64,000 bases of DNA from Methanobrevibacter thaueri. GTDB taxonomy: Archaea > Methanobacteriota > Methanobacteria > Methanobacteriales > Methanobacteriaceae. This document shows positions 8,637-16,778 of the stretch, piece after piece. Location of the stretch: contig NZ_SUTK01000003.1 in NCBI RefSeq assembly GCF_015062905.1, forward strand, positions 1 through 64,000, given 5' to 3'. The translations under genes and the position numbers were made by a program. Position 1 is the stretch's first letter. Each line of letters starts with the position of its first letter. Under the pieces are notes generated by a model that was given only the letters and a program-made list of their open reading frames with translations, searched no databases and was not told the origin of the DNA.

Positions 8637-9917
8637 ATGAAGGCGGCAGTAATAGGATTGGGTGTAGAAGGTAAAAAGGCTGTAAACTCTCTTTTAAAAC
8701 ATGGTTGGGAAGTTTATGCCACTGATTTGAACATTAATGTTGATTTGTCCGGTTTGGATTTGCCAATGTTGGACATGAATATGATTGAGGATAAGGAGAC
8801 AGTTTCGATTGTCGGCGAAAAAATCACAGTTGATCTTGGATTCACTAACTCTTATGCCATTGAAAATTGCGATGCGATAGCCATCAGTCCCAGTATGTAT
8901 GGAGGGGCGTTTGCTGAGAGATTGCTTAAGGATGGAGAGCTGTTGAGTGATGTGGTGACACGACACAAGGATATTTTCACAATCGGAATTACAGGCACCA
9001 ACGGCAAAACCACCACAGTCCACATGTTGAAGAGCATTCTTGAGGGTGCCGGCAAGAAAGTGTTGGTCGGCGGAAACGGTGGCGGAGGCTTTTCCGGATA
9101 TTATGACCTTATTCTTGATGCCCAGGAAGGTGATTATGACATACTTCTTGTTGAGGTATGTGACATGACCCTTGACTTTGCCAATTATTGCTTTGACTTT
9201 GATATGGTTGGCCTGACCAATATCGGCAACGACCATATGGACGTTCACAAGACCATTGCCAACTATAAGAATTCCCTGGTCAGGTTTTTTGCTGATAAGA
9301 CAATATTCACTGCATTCAATCAGGATTTCAACAGTGATTTTAAGGAATCCGCCAGAACTGCAATCCCTTATTTTGCCTATCAGGATGAATTGAAATTGGT
9401 GGGTAAATTCAATTTGCTTAATGCGGGCCTTGCAAGTGCCATTTGCCGTGAGCTTAAGGTTCCGAAAGATGTCATCAAATCAACTCTTGCTGAATTCAAG
9501 GCCGTTGAAGGCAGATTGGATGTCTATAAAATCAATGATGCAGAAGTTTATGTAGGTAAGACTGATAATTCAGATGCATTGGCCTCAGTTTTGTCAGAGA
9601 AAAACTTTTATGCACTCTTTATTGGAACTCCTAGACACAATGAGGTCCATAGGCTTGATATATTGGATGTTGCCGCTAATTATAATCCTGAAGTAATCGT
9701 GCTGTTTCCGGGATTGGATGACACATTGGACATTGCAATCTACAGACTCAATTCTCTAGGTTATATGGGCAATATTATCACTGTAAACACTCTTGATCAG
9801 ATAATTGAATTGGTTGCCGAATATTCACATGAGGAAGCAATTCTCATTGGGGGCAACGGTCAAGATGTCATTATAGAAATTCAAGAAAGGATTAGACAAA
9901 TTTCTGAAAAACTATAA
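8637..9917 (+). CDS. Mur ligase family protein, possibly coenzyme F430 synthetase (CfbE)
   Basis: This is an ATP-dependent ligase of the Mur fold. It has an N-terminal Rossmann domain (VIGLGVEG at the start), a central ATPase domain with GITGTNGKTTT at about residues 117-127 and the family's TNIGNDHMDVH motif near 200, then a C-terminal domain. At 426 residues it fits both pseudomurein peptide ligases and CfbE, the MurF-like enzyme completing the nickel cofactor of methyl-CoM reductase. The gene stands alone rather than beside other Mur-like ligases, and its N-terminus is MurD-like, so I lean to CfbE but cannot exclude a pseudomurein ligase. It has its own promoter in the AT-rich spacer, divergent from the TIR-like gene. 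Confidence 0.6.
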   Translation: MKAAVIGLGVEGKKAVNSLLKHGWEVYATDLNINVDLSGLDLPMLDMNMIEDKETVSIVGEKITVDLGFTNSYAIENCDAIAISPSMYGGAFAERLLKDGELLSDVVTRHKDIFTIGITGTNGKTTTVHMLKSILEGAGKKVLVGGNGGGGFSGYYDLILDAQEGDYDILLVEVCDMTLDFANYCFDFDMVGLTNIGNDHMDVHKTIANYKNSLVRFFADKTIFTAFNQDFNSDFKESARTAIPYFAYQDELKLVGKFNLLNAGLASAICRELKVPKDVIKSTLAEFKAVEGRLDVYKINDAEVYVGKTDNSDALASVLSEKNFYALFIGTPRHNEVHRLDILDVAANYNPEVIVLFPGLDDTLDIAIYRLNSLGYMGNIITVNTLDQIIELVAEYSHEEAILIGGNGQDVIIEIQERIRQISEKL

Positions 9918-9994
9918 CTTTTTAATAACCTTTTTATAATAGTTCGTGTATATTTATATATGTATTATTATATTGTTATATTAGGTGTTATTAA

Positions 9995-11179
9995 ATGAGT
10001 CATGGTTGGAGAAAAATTTCTATTGTAATATTTATAGCATTAATTGCTTTATGTATGTTTATTGCAGTCTTTAATTCTGCAAGTGCTAGTTATACTGCAG
10101 AGTCCGTAGCCAATGACTATGATCTTCCAATTGGACAATCTATGTTTGAAAATCAATCTATTGTCGGTACCGCCGACCCAGTGCAAGTTCCTTTAGTTAA
10201 TAATTTCGCATTCTTGTCACATCAACTTCAGGCATTTGATTTGCATGGTATTTTGATGGCATTGTCAACAGGTGTTGTTCCATTCGATTTTGATACCATT
10301 GCTGGGGAAGGTATAGATTCATACGGAAATGTGGTGGATGTTAAAGGCCCGGGTTTCTTAACTTATGCGGGCGATAAGTTGATTGTAAAACAGCCGGATC
10401 ATTATGTGTGGGCATATAGTGCTCCATATAAATGGTTGCAGAAAACCTCATCCGGTGTCGATTTATATGAAGACGGTAAAAAAATTAAATCTATTCCTGC
10501 AAGCGAAATTAAGAATTTGGATTACAAGAACGAATATTATAACGCTTCCACTATTGTAGATTGGTACAATTATGATGCTCAAGAGGGTTCACAATTTACT
10601 TTGGAAAAAGGAATGGTTGGTTTTTCAGATGGAAGGAACAACATCAGTTCAAGTGATGTTCCTAAAATATTTGGGCAAGACATGGTTGATTACGCTTCCG
10701 AATATCCAACAGGATCCCCTATCTTATTATATGCAGGTAATTATACTGAACAGGCTGGAGAAGCTTACGGTACCGATTTAGGTTCTCACCCTGAATATGG
10801 TGATGAGATAAGGGAAATAAATGCAAGACAATTTGTAGATGCATGGAATGGAACAGTAATTCCTCCTCAAACATCTGCTAGTGGTAAGGATTATGTTTAC
10901 TTTGAATCCGCTAGTGATTCCAAAGCACCTGGTGGAAGTGCAGCACATGGTGTATGTCCATCTGCTAGAGCTTTAAGGGCTGCTGTTACTTCCGAAGGAT
11001 TCGACCTTCCTGTTGGTATGTGCTGGGATGAGGATGCAGTTCTGTTCGGTTACAATCCGGCACAGGACATTACCGTATACAACAATTACACTTATCCTGT
11101 TAAAATTAACATGTGGACCGAAGGTGAAGGTACAGGAATGGGCATCTATGCCCAAATCATAAGATATGTTCCTAACTGA
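9995..11179 (+). CDS. Secreted or membrane-anchored protein with a possible VanW-like C-terminus
   Basis: Residues about 7-31 form a hydrophobic segment ending ASASYT, a signal peptide or N-terminal anchor, so the remaining ~360 residues lie outside. Several NxS/T sequons are present. The last ~90 residues (HGVCPSARALRAAV, then a GYNPAQDITVYNNYTYPVKI region and a final strand pair) resemble the core of VanW/YoaR-type wall-associated proteins, but this is a by-eye match. The function is unknown. The promoter (TATTTATATA near 9950) and an AGGTG site 6-8 nt before ATG are clear. A nucleotidyltransferase gene follows after 24 nt. Confidence 0.6.
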   Translation: MSHGWRKISIVIFIALIALCMFIAVFNSASASYTAESVANDYDLPIGQSMFENQSIVGTADPVQVPLVNNFAFLSHQLQAFDLHGILMALSTGVVPFDFDTIAGEGIDSYGNVVDVKGPGFLTYAGDKLIVKQPDHYVWAYSAPYKWLQKTSSGVDLYEDGKKIKSIPASEIKNLDYKNEYYNASTIVDWYNYDAQEGSQFTLEKGMVGFSDGRNNISSSDVPKIFGQDMVDYASEYPTGSPILLYAGNYTEQAGEAYGTDLGSHPEYGDEIREINARQFVDAWNGTVIPPQTSASGKDYVYFESASDSKAPGGSAAHGVCPSARALRAAVTSEGFDLPVGMCWDEDAVLFGYNPAQDITVYNNYTYPVKINMWTEGEGTGMGIYAQIIRYVPN

Positions 11180-11203
11180 ACATGTCTTCAATTTTCTTTT
11201 TTT

Positions 11204-11857
11204 ATGTCTGTTTCAACAATAATAACTGCTGCGGGCAAGAATTCCAGAATGAGGAATGACCAGATTTCTCGCGGCATCGAATTGACAAATAAACTTATTC
11301 TTCCATTCAACAATAAAACTGTTATAGAGACCACTATAGATAATGCATTATCCTTAAACATCGATGAATGTATTGTGGTACTTGGACATTATGCCAGTGA
11401 AATAAAAGAAGCTATTTTTGATAATTATAAAGACGATGTCAAATTCATCGAAAATAATCCTGTAGATGTAGGTTTGTCAACATCATTGTACAATGGTTTG
11501 TCAAATTGCACTTCCGATTTTGCGTTATGCATTACGGCAGACCAACCGACAGTACTGCCTGAAACTTTTGAAAGGATGATTGAGGTAAGTCAGGCATCTG
11601 AAGATCCCTATAAAACAATATCAATATTGCGTAGGAGAAAAACAGGATTATTGGACACTGCAGAAGGCCTTGGAATGCCTTTTGTAGCTCCTAGAGAAAA
11701 CCTGATGGAATATTTGAAAAATGAAAACGATAACCTGAATCCTATATTGAGAAAAATATTCGATGATGGATATGTGTTTTATGGAATAAAAGAAAAAAAT
11801 GAAAAAGAGTTAATAAATATTAATCATTATGATGATTATTTAAAACTCTTAGATTGA
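11204..11857 (+). CDS. MobA/MocA-like nucleotidyltransferase
   Basis: This is an NTP-transferase (GT-A/Rossmann-like) fold protein of 217 residues. The N-terminal ITAAGKNSRM matches the nucleotide-binding signature xAAGxxxRM, and CITADQPTVLPETF is the metal-binding region where MocA/MobA proteins have (A)GDQP. The protein may attach CMP or GMP to a molybdopterin-like or sugar-phosphate substrate, but nothing nearby identifies the acceptor. A T-rich stretch lies just before the ATG. Its 3' end overlaps the convergent DUF169 gene by 9 nt. Confidence 0.7.
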   Translation: MSVSTIITAAGKNSRMRNDQISRGIELTNKLILPFNNKTVIETTIDNALSLNIDECIVVLGHYASEIKEAIFDNYKDDVKFIENNPVDVGLSTSLYNGLSNCTSDFALCITADQPTVLPETFERMIEVSQASEDPYKTISILRRRKTGLLDTAEGLGMPFVAPRENLMEYLKNENDNLNPILRKIFDDGYVFYGIKEKNEKELININHYDDYLKLLD

Positions 11858-12526
11858 TTCAAGGCCTGAAATAACTTCTTCGATTTTAGCTTTGCTGATT
11901 CCAACAGTCATTTCATTATCTTTAATGTCAGCCGCTTTTCTGGAACCGTCACATCCTAATGTGAAATTCACGCCATCTGAAAGATATGGGTTTGAAAATG
12001 CATCTCCGCATAATGATTGGATACCTGCAAATGAAGGAGTGATTTTTTCACCTGTTTTGTAAACGATACTTTGTGCAAGTTTCATTCCGCCAACAGGTTC
12101 GGTTATAATTTGTATAACGTCAGCTTCAAAATCGGCTTCATCCAAAGGAGAATATATTATTCCCCAGCTGATGTCCTTTATGATTGAAAGTTTGCTGGTT
12201 AATTTTTTAGCGGTTTCTAAATCCTGGAATCTTCCTAATGAAAAATATTTTTCACCGTTTGCCAATTTTTCAGGCATGTCCCTGAGTCCGATGGCTCCGG
12301 CACCGCCTAAACATAATTGCTGATCAATGGTTGAGTAGAATTTGTCTCCAAGGGAAGCTTTTCTGACCATTTCGCAGTGTCTGATTTTTTCATCAATCAA
12401 GTCAATGCCCTCAGGCAATTCATCTTCTGTTTTGATTAGTTTCATTGCAACAGGTTTTGCGTCAAGCTTGATTTTGCTTTCAATGACTTCACAATACTTT
12501 TTGTTTATCTCTAAATTATCAGTCAT
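11849..12526 (-). CDS. DUF169 family protein
   Basis: This 225-residue cytosolic protein matches DUF169 (COG2043), common in methanogens and anaerobes and of unknown activity. Recognisable features are the early PVAMKLIKTEDELPEG block, conserved cysteines in RHCEMV, QQLCLGGAGA and SLCGDAF, and the near-terminal FTLGCDGSRKAAD motif. The conserved cysteines suggest a metal or cofactor site. The ATG at 12526 follows an AAGGTGATT site. It lies 26 nt downstream of the RecB-like nuclease on the same strand, so it could be read through from that operon, but a functional link is not evident. Confidence 0.8.
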   Translation of the reverse strand: MTDNLEINKKYCEVIESKIKLDAKPVAMKLIKTEDELPEGIDLIDEKIRHCEMVRKASLGDKFYSTIDQQLCLGGAGAIGLRDMPEKLANGEKYFSLGRFQDLETAKKLTSKLSIIKDISWGIIYSPLDEADFEADVIQIITEPVGGMKLAQSIVYKTGEKITPSFAGIQSLCGDAFSNPYLSDGVNFTLGCDGSRKAADIKDNEMTVGISKAKIEEVISGLESI

Positions 12527-12552
12527 ACAATCACCTTAATTAATTATTTGGA

Positions 12553-13785
12553 TTATGGAATTTTAATATCTTTTGTTTTAACGCTGTTATTTTTACAAAA
12601 TGACCTAAAATCGCATGCGGTGCAGGTTCTCTCATCAGAATCTGCTTTCCAGGCCTCTTGAATTTTACAGCCTTTCATCTCTTTAATTAAAGAGCTTTCA
12701 ATGTTGAACACGACGCTGTCAAATTTGTCAAGTGAATCCTCAATCTCTTCATCGTCAATGTTGATGATACGTATTGACCTTGCAATCTTGAACTCTTCGC
12801 TCAGATTTGGCGCCTTGTCGTCTTCGTTCCAATTCATTATCAGTTCGACATCCCGTGCATATTTGCCATAGTCTATGGCATCATCGGTTAAGTCATGGGC
12901 AATTTCGTCCTGAATTAAAAGCAAATCTTCCTTTGAAGGCACAAGTTCGTTCAGATAAAATATGATTCCTGCAAAAATCGGTTTTGAATCTTCCTGTTGG
13001 CTTCTAAGCCATGAATATGTTAGAATCTGCTGCTTGTGATTTTCCCAGGGATTGTTGAACTTGTTATTGTTTATTTCCGGCGGTCTTTTCATGCCCTTGT
13101 AGTCAATTATGATTTCATACTCGTCGCCCTGAGAATAATTGGAAATTTTCTTTCGAAATTCAGGGTCCTTTTTAAGAAATTCGATGATTTTATTGTTATA
13201 ATTGTCCAAGTTGCTTTGGTTGATGTTTTTGTTGATTTTCATGGAGCTCAAAACATCCACAACACCATTGATTCCGTAATAATTTGATCTGCTTACCTTT
13301 TCATTATAGTTGGGCATGTTCCTGATGCCTTTTATTAGAAGTTCAGTGGAATCAATAAGGGGAAACAGGTGAGGTCCCCAAACATTGATGGCCCTTTCCG
13401 CTCTTGCACTGGCTAATTTCTTATGGTCATGCTCATTCAAATCCTCAAAAGACAATTCGCTATTCAATAGGCTGTAGAACAAGTCCTCGTCATAAGGATA
13501 TAGTCCATCTACTTGCAGCCTGATGTCAATCATGTCTTCTATTGGTCTGATGTCAGTTTTCCAGTCCCATGGGAATTGCTTATTTTCTGAATCCCATTGA
13601 AGATAAGCCTCTTCCATCACTCCATGAATGAACTCTCCAAACCATCTCTGGACAGGCTTTGAAGGCGGAAGTGTCCCCTTGTTTTGATATCTGTATTGCA
13701 GATTGCATGTTAAAAATGACAGTAAGTCTCCAGTCAGGCTGTATTCTGGAATCATGTATGCTTTTGATCTTGACGGCAATTTCAT
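12553..13785 (-). CDS. RecB/AddB-type PD-(D/E)XK nuclease with Fe-S cysteines
   Basis: The 410-residue nuclease carries the full RecB-family set: a histidine in FIHGVMEEAY, GVVDVL (first Asp), IIIDYKG (the D-x-K core) and QQILTYSWL (Q-x-x-x-Y). One early cysteine (LTCNLQYRY, about residue 28) plus three near the C-terminus (CTACDFRSFC) form the 4Fe-4S staple seen in AddB and Cas4 nucleases. No cas genes are near, so a repair role is favoured. The start has TAGGTG 6 nt upstream. It follows the UvrD-type helicase by 8 nt and probably forms an AddAB-like end-resection complex with it. Confidence 0.85.
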   Translation of the reverse strand: MKLPSRSKAYMIPEYSLTGDLLSFLTCNLQYRYQNKGTLPPSKPVQRWFGEFIHGVMEEAYLQWDSENKQFPWDWKTDIRPIEDMIDIRLQVDGLYPYDEDLFYSLLNSELSFEDLNEHDHKKLASARAERAINVWGPHLFPLIDSTELLIKGIRNMPNYNEKVSRSNYYGINGVVDVLSSMKINKNINQSNLDNYNNKIIEFLKKDPEFRKKISNYSQGDEYEIIIDYKGMKRPPEINNNKFNNPWENHKQQILTYSWLRSQQEDSKPIFAGIIFYLNELVPSKEDLLLIQDEIAHDLTDDAIDYGKYARDVELIMNWNEDDKAPNLSEEFKIARSIRIINIDDEEIEDSLDKFDSVVFNIESSLIKEMKGCKIQEAWKADSDERTCTACDFRSFCKNNSVKTKDIKIP

Positions 13786-13793
13786 TTTTTCAC

Positions 13794-16244
13794 CTATATT
13801 AAATAAATTTCATTAAATCCAACATATTTCTCATCCCTGCTCCATCCAAGAGCAACATTAGGGATATTGAAATGGTCTTTTTTACGAGGGTATCCTTCGA
13901 TTGCTGAATTAAGGCCAACCAATAGAAGTACGCTTTCCGCTCTTGAAAATGCGACAAAATAAAGTCTGGTCAAATCGTCAAATGACCTGTCCTTTTCACT
14001 TCTTTCAGACTCTCCAAGTTCACTGAACTGCCGTATGCTGTCCTCAATTGTGATGTTTTCGGGAGGCTTTTTTGGAAATCTCAATTTTTGTGTTTTGACA
14101 TTGTTGTCCTTGAATTTGGAACCCACATCCACAATTACAAGAGGGAATTCCAGTCCCTTTGACTGATGGATTGACAGGATGTTCACCCTATCGTCAGGCA
14201 ATGTCTCAAGAAGTGACTCGTCAATCTGTATCCCTCCTGTTGCAAGAGGTATGAATATGTTCCAGATGGCCTCGAGGATAGATTCCTTCTCGGCATGCTT
14301 GTTGGCAAATGATATGTGTGAATAGTATTTGCTGAAAAACCCTGTCTGTGTAATGGATTTTGTAATCGCCTCAAGGTATACGATTCCTTCAGCGTCATCC
14401 TGCAGCTCTTCAATCCATGTGACCAATTTATATGCGAGCTCCATTAGGCTTGCCTTTTTAGGCCAAAATTTTGTTCCCCTCGGTACTCTGTTCTGCCAGT
14501 AAAGCACAAACTGGCTCAGATTAATTGGCTCATGAGGTTCGGGATTTTCTTTGATGTATTCGCGTGCCTTCACTCTCCATCTTGTCATCGTTACCTTTGC
14601 CAGATTTGGAATGCTTTTGTCGCTAATCTGGATTTTGCTTTCAGGGTCGATGCATTCTAGTATCAGTCCGCAGAATATTTCCACAATCTCGACCTTTTGA
14701 AGTTCAATTCCCCTTGGATTGAATACTTCAATAGGTTTCCTTTGCTTTTTCAGATGTTTTCTCAAGTAATATAATAATGAATTGTTGCCGAATTGCTTTT
14801 CCTTTGGGGAATAGGATAATATTGCAATATCGGATGCGGATCCGTATTTGCTATCCAATTTCAAAGTCAGCCTTTCGATGTGTTTTCCTTCCCGTTCCTT
14901 TTCAGCATTAATCTGTTGAAATTTAGCGATATCAATTTTTCCATTCAGCTGTTTGAAGTATTCCTCATCAAGGACCTTCAGAACCTTCGGCCTCACTTCG
15001 CCTTCATTGATCAGCTTTGCAATCAGATTGGCCAATGATTTGGAAAGCATTTCAACATTGTTCCTAAACATTCCAAGCACGGGCATTTTATCCTTGTCGA
15101 AATCGGGAGCAATGATTTTAGGCTTGTTCTTGACTCTTGCCATCTGATATTCCTCATCTATTTCGACAAACTGATTGCAGTGATTGATGATGTTTTCTGT
15201 AGAACGATAGTTTGTCTTCAGATTTATTTCCAGAACGTCAATGCCCAGCTTATCTTTAACGCGTTGTTTATAGTTGGTGAAAAGATCCACTGTCGCTCCC
15301 CGGAATCTGTAGAGGGATTGGTCATCATCACCAACAACGGTGATGTTTCCGTTGTTTTCAAGGGCAGACTTGGCGATTGTGAAGTAGATGTCCTCCTGAA
15401 TCAGATTTGTGTCCTGGTATTCGTCAATCAGAACGATTCTGATGTCGTCTAAAAATATGTCGAGCTTTCCCTGCTTTAGAAGCTTCAGGAATCTTGATTC
15501 TAGCATAGCAAAATCCATTGTGTTTCTTCTAATCAGGATGTTTTCATATTCCTGTATGCAATCAAGGATTACGCACATTCCCTTATCGCTTTCGAATTCC
15601 TCATATAATTTGGCCATATCAATTTGGTCATGAAAAATCCTGTCCTTGATTTCAAGTAGGATTCCACTCATCTTTGACGGTTCATCAAGCTTTTCCAGAC
15701 CGGTCAATCTTTTAAGGCATTCTTTTAAGTTCTCATCCTTATACCTTTCGTTTTCACTGAGTATCTTTATCATTGCGGAATTCGAAACAAAGTTTTCGAT
15801 GATGATGGGATGGTTTGTTCCAGGCTCCTTGTGCTGCCTCATTATCTCTTCGGCCAGCTTGTCGGTTGTGCCGACTTGAATCTGATTGAAGTCTATTCTG
15901 GCAATCTTTTCAAAGATTTCAAAATCATCCGATTCGTCAATGATGTGGTTTTTGATTTCATCTCCCCATCCCAGAATCCTTGAATAGAGCTCTTCGGCAG
16001 CTTTTTTGGTAAATGTTGTTGCTAATATCTCACTTGGATTTATGTCGTCGACAAAAATGAACTTCAATATTTTCAGCACCATGACGGTGGTTTTGCCGCT
16101 TCCAGGGCCTGCTACTAGGAACAATGACTGGTTGGGTTGGGATAGGATGGCATTTTTTTGGTCTTCATTCGAGGAAATGTCCCTTTCAAGAACATTCACT
16201 ACAATTTCTTCAAATTCTTCATTTGAAATCATTTTTTCCCTCAT
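13794..16244 (-). CDS. UvrD/AddA-type superfamily 1 DNA helicase
   Basis: An ATP-dependent 3'-5' DNA helicase of about 816 residues. The motifs are complete: Walker A AGPGSGKTT near residue 47, TFTKKAAEEL (Ia), LIDEYQDTN (DExQ, II), GDDDQSLYRFRGA (III), NYRSTENII (IV), SIHQSKGLEF (V) and YFVAFSRAE (VI). The ATG at 16244 is preceded by GAGGCGG; ATG 16232 (behind GAGGG) and an upstream TTG at 16259 are alternatives. The downstream RecB-like nuclease is 8 nt away. The promoter carries the shared repair motif (16461-16482), and the ~180-nt leader contains an IS605-type right-end hairpin that supplies the GAGG ahead of the start. Confidence 0.9.
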   Translation of the reverse strand: MREKMISNEEFEEIVVNVLERDISSNEDQKNAILSQPNQSLFLVAGPGSGKTTVMVLKILKFIFVDDINPSEILATTFTKKAAEELYSRILGWGDEIKNHIIDESDDFEIFEKIARIDFNQIQVGTTDKLAEEIMRQHKEPGTNHPIIIENFVSNSAMIKILSENERYKDENLKECLKRLTGLEKLDEPSKMSGILLEIKDRIFHDQIDMAKLYEEFESDKGMCVILDCIQEYENILIRRNTMDFAMLESRFLKLLKQGKLDIFLDDIRIVLIDEYQDTNLIQEDIYFTIAKSALENNGNITVVGDDDQSLYRFRGATVDLFTNYKQRVKDKLGIDVLEINLKTNYRSTENIINHCNQFVEIDEEYQMARVKNKPKIIAPDFDKDKMPVLGMFRNNVEMLSKSLANLIAKLINEGEVRPKVLKVLDEEYFKQLNGKIDIAKFQQINAEKEREGKHIERLTLKLDSKYGSASDIAILSYSPKEKQFGNNSLLYYLRKHLKKQRKPIEVFNPRGIELQKVEIVEIFCGLILECIDPESKIQISDKSIPNLAKVTMTRWRVKAREYIKENPEPHEPINLSQFVLYWQNRVPRGTKFWPKKASLMELAYKLVTWIEELQDDAEGIVYLEAITKSITQTGFFSKYYSHISFANKHAEKESILEAIWNIFIPLATGGIQIDESLLETLPDDRVNILSIHQSKGLEFPLVIVDVGSKFKDNNVKTQKLRFPKKPPENITIEDSIRQFSELGESERSEKDRSFDDLTRLYFVAFSRAESVLLLVGLNSAIEGYPRKKDHFNIPNVALGWSRDEKYVGFNEIYLI

Positions 16245-16253
16245 GTTGAACCG

Positions 16254-16332
16254 CCTCAACTTTATAGAAGTTGAGGATTCTTAATTCACGGGTTGCCTAC
16301 TCTAATGAGTATAGGGTTACCGTGATATCCTC
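16254..16332 (-). mobile_element. Solo IS200/IS605-type right end with omega-RNA-like hairpins
   Basis: On the minus strand there is a nested stem (GAGGAT/ATCCTC enclosing CACGG/CCGTG and TACTC/GAGTA) followed by a perfect 9-bp hairpin CCTCAACTT/AAGTTGAGG (loop CTATA) and then CGGTTCAAC. This order, including AGTAGGCAACCCGTGAATTA before the terminal hairpin, is how tnpB genes of IS605-family elements end and how the omega-RNA scaffold is built. No tnpA or tnpB ORF is present, so this is a relic or a non-autonomous derivative. The terminal hairpin's GAGG lies just before the helicase start codon, and GAGG can pair in either of two exclusive stems. Confidence 0.6.
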
Positions 16333-16369
16333 TTTGTCTCGAAAGTTCAGACAGATTCAATTAATATTG

Positions 16370-16398
16370 CTTTTTAAACTTGGTTATCGTTAAAAAAG
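16370..16398. repeat. Inverted repeat, possible left end of the IS605-like remnant
   Basis: The arms CTTTTTAAAC (16370-16379) and GTTAAAAAAG (16389-16398) pair with one mismatch around a 9-nt loop. If this is the subterminal left-end hairpin, the whole non-autonomous element would be only about 145 bp (16254-16398) and would sit between promoter and coding sequence. The AT-rich composition makes chance formation possible. Confidence 0.3.
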
Positions 16399-16460
16399 TT
16401 TAATTTAATTTTCTTATTGTTATTTATTATTATTTGTTATCCTGTTATTTAAATATCATC

Positions 16461-16482
16461 AGAGAGCATTTGAAAAGTAATG
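16461..16482 (-). promoter_or_regulatory. Shared DNA-repair upstream motif, copy 3 (UvrD/RecB-type operon)
   Basis: Read on the minus strand this is C then ATTACTTTTCAAATGCTCTC and T, 5 bp upstream of the palindromic TATA-like TATTTAAATA (16446-16455). This copy also forms a dyad GAGCATT (16464-16470) / AATGCTC (16479-16485). It is the promoter-proximal copy for the helicase-nuclease operon. Confidence 0.75.
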
Positions 16483-16543
16483 CTCACATTCATGCAATTC
16501 ATCCATGACTTAAAGAAGTTAGGGCATTCCTGCACGTTTAAGA

Positions 16544-16565
16544 TAAGAGCATTTGTAAACTAATC
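16544..16565 (-). promoter_or_regulatory. Divergent fifth copy of the repair motif
   Basis: Minus-strand GATTAGTTTACAAATGCTCT followed by TA matches the 22-bp motif at 19 positions. No good TATA box follows within 10 bp, so it may be a distal or decayed site. It lies 62 bp upstream of the promoter-proximal copy. Confidence 0.5.
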
Positions 16566-16638
16566 TGAACATTTTTTTTCTGATTTAAAATTAAATAAAT
16601 CAAAAAAGATTTAATTAAGTTATAAACATAATTGTATA

Positions 16639-16710
16639 TATGGGAGTGGTACTTCCATAATATGCATAAGTTAGGAACGTTTCGTTTCTAACTTAAACTA
16701 ATTATTTTTT
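16639..16710 (+). ncRNA. Candidate small RNA: two tandem hairpins with a T-tract
   Basis: Hairpin 1 pairs TATGGGAG (16639-16646) with CTTCCATA (16652-16659). Hairpin 2 pairs AAGTTAGGAACG (16668-16679) with CGTTTCTAACTT (16683-16694); each contains one G-U pair in RNA. A run of T residues near 16703-16710 could terminate transcription. TATA-like AATTAAATA lies near 16587. The strand is inferred from the T-tract. It could instead be a transposon-end relic. Confidence 0.3.
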
Positions 16711-16778
16711 TCCTTTGATTATTCACTTTAATGGTGCCTGTTTAATTTTAACAGTTGCGAGGATTAATTTTTTAAATG

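Noticed and set aside
8694..9248. 184-codon open frame on the minus strand
   Set aside because: It lies wholly inside the Mur-ligase gene on the opposite strand, has no ribosome-binding site or recognisable domain, and the plus-strand protein has clear family motifs.
9995..11179. Pseudomurein endoisopeptidase
   Set aside because: No Cys-His-Asp protease motif or pseudomurein-binding repeat is visible; the C-terminus looks more like VanW.
12553..13785. Cas4-like nuclease and thus a possible CRISPR locus
   Set aside because: The Fe-S/RecB signature also fits AddB. The gene pairs with a UvrD-type helicase, and there are no cas genes or direct-repeat arrays in the window.
16245..16259. TTG start for the UvrD-type helicase at 16259
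   Set aside because: It adds only five residues, lies inside the terminal hairpin and has no ribosome-binding site; ATG 16244 or 16232 fit better.
16370..16398. Definite IS605 left end
   Set aside because: The hairpin is AT-rich and imperfect, so I list it only as a low-confidence repeat; the element's left boundary is not established.
16600..16690. Short minus-strand frame beginning ATGCATATTATG as a left-over tnpA/tnpB start
   Set aside because: It stops after about 15 codons and matches no transposase start that I know.
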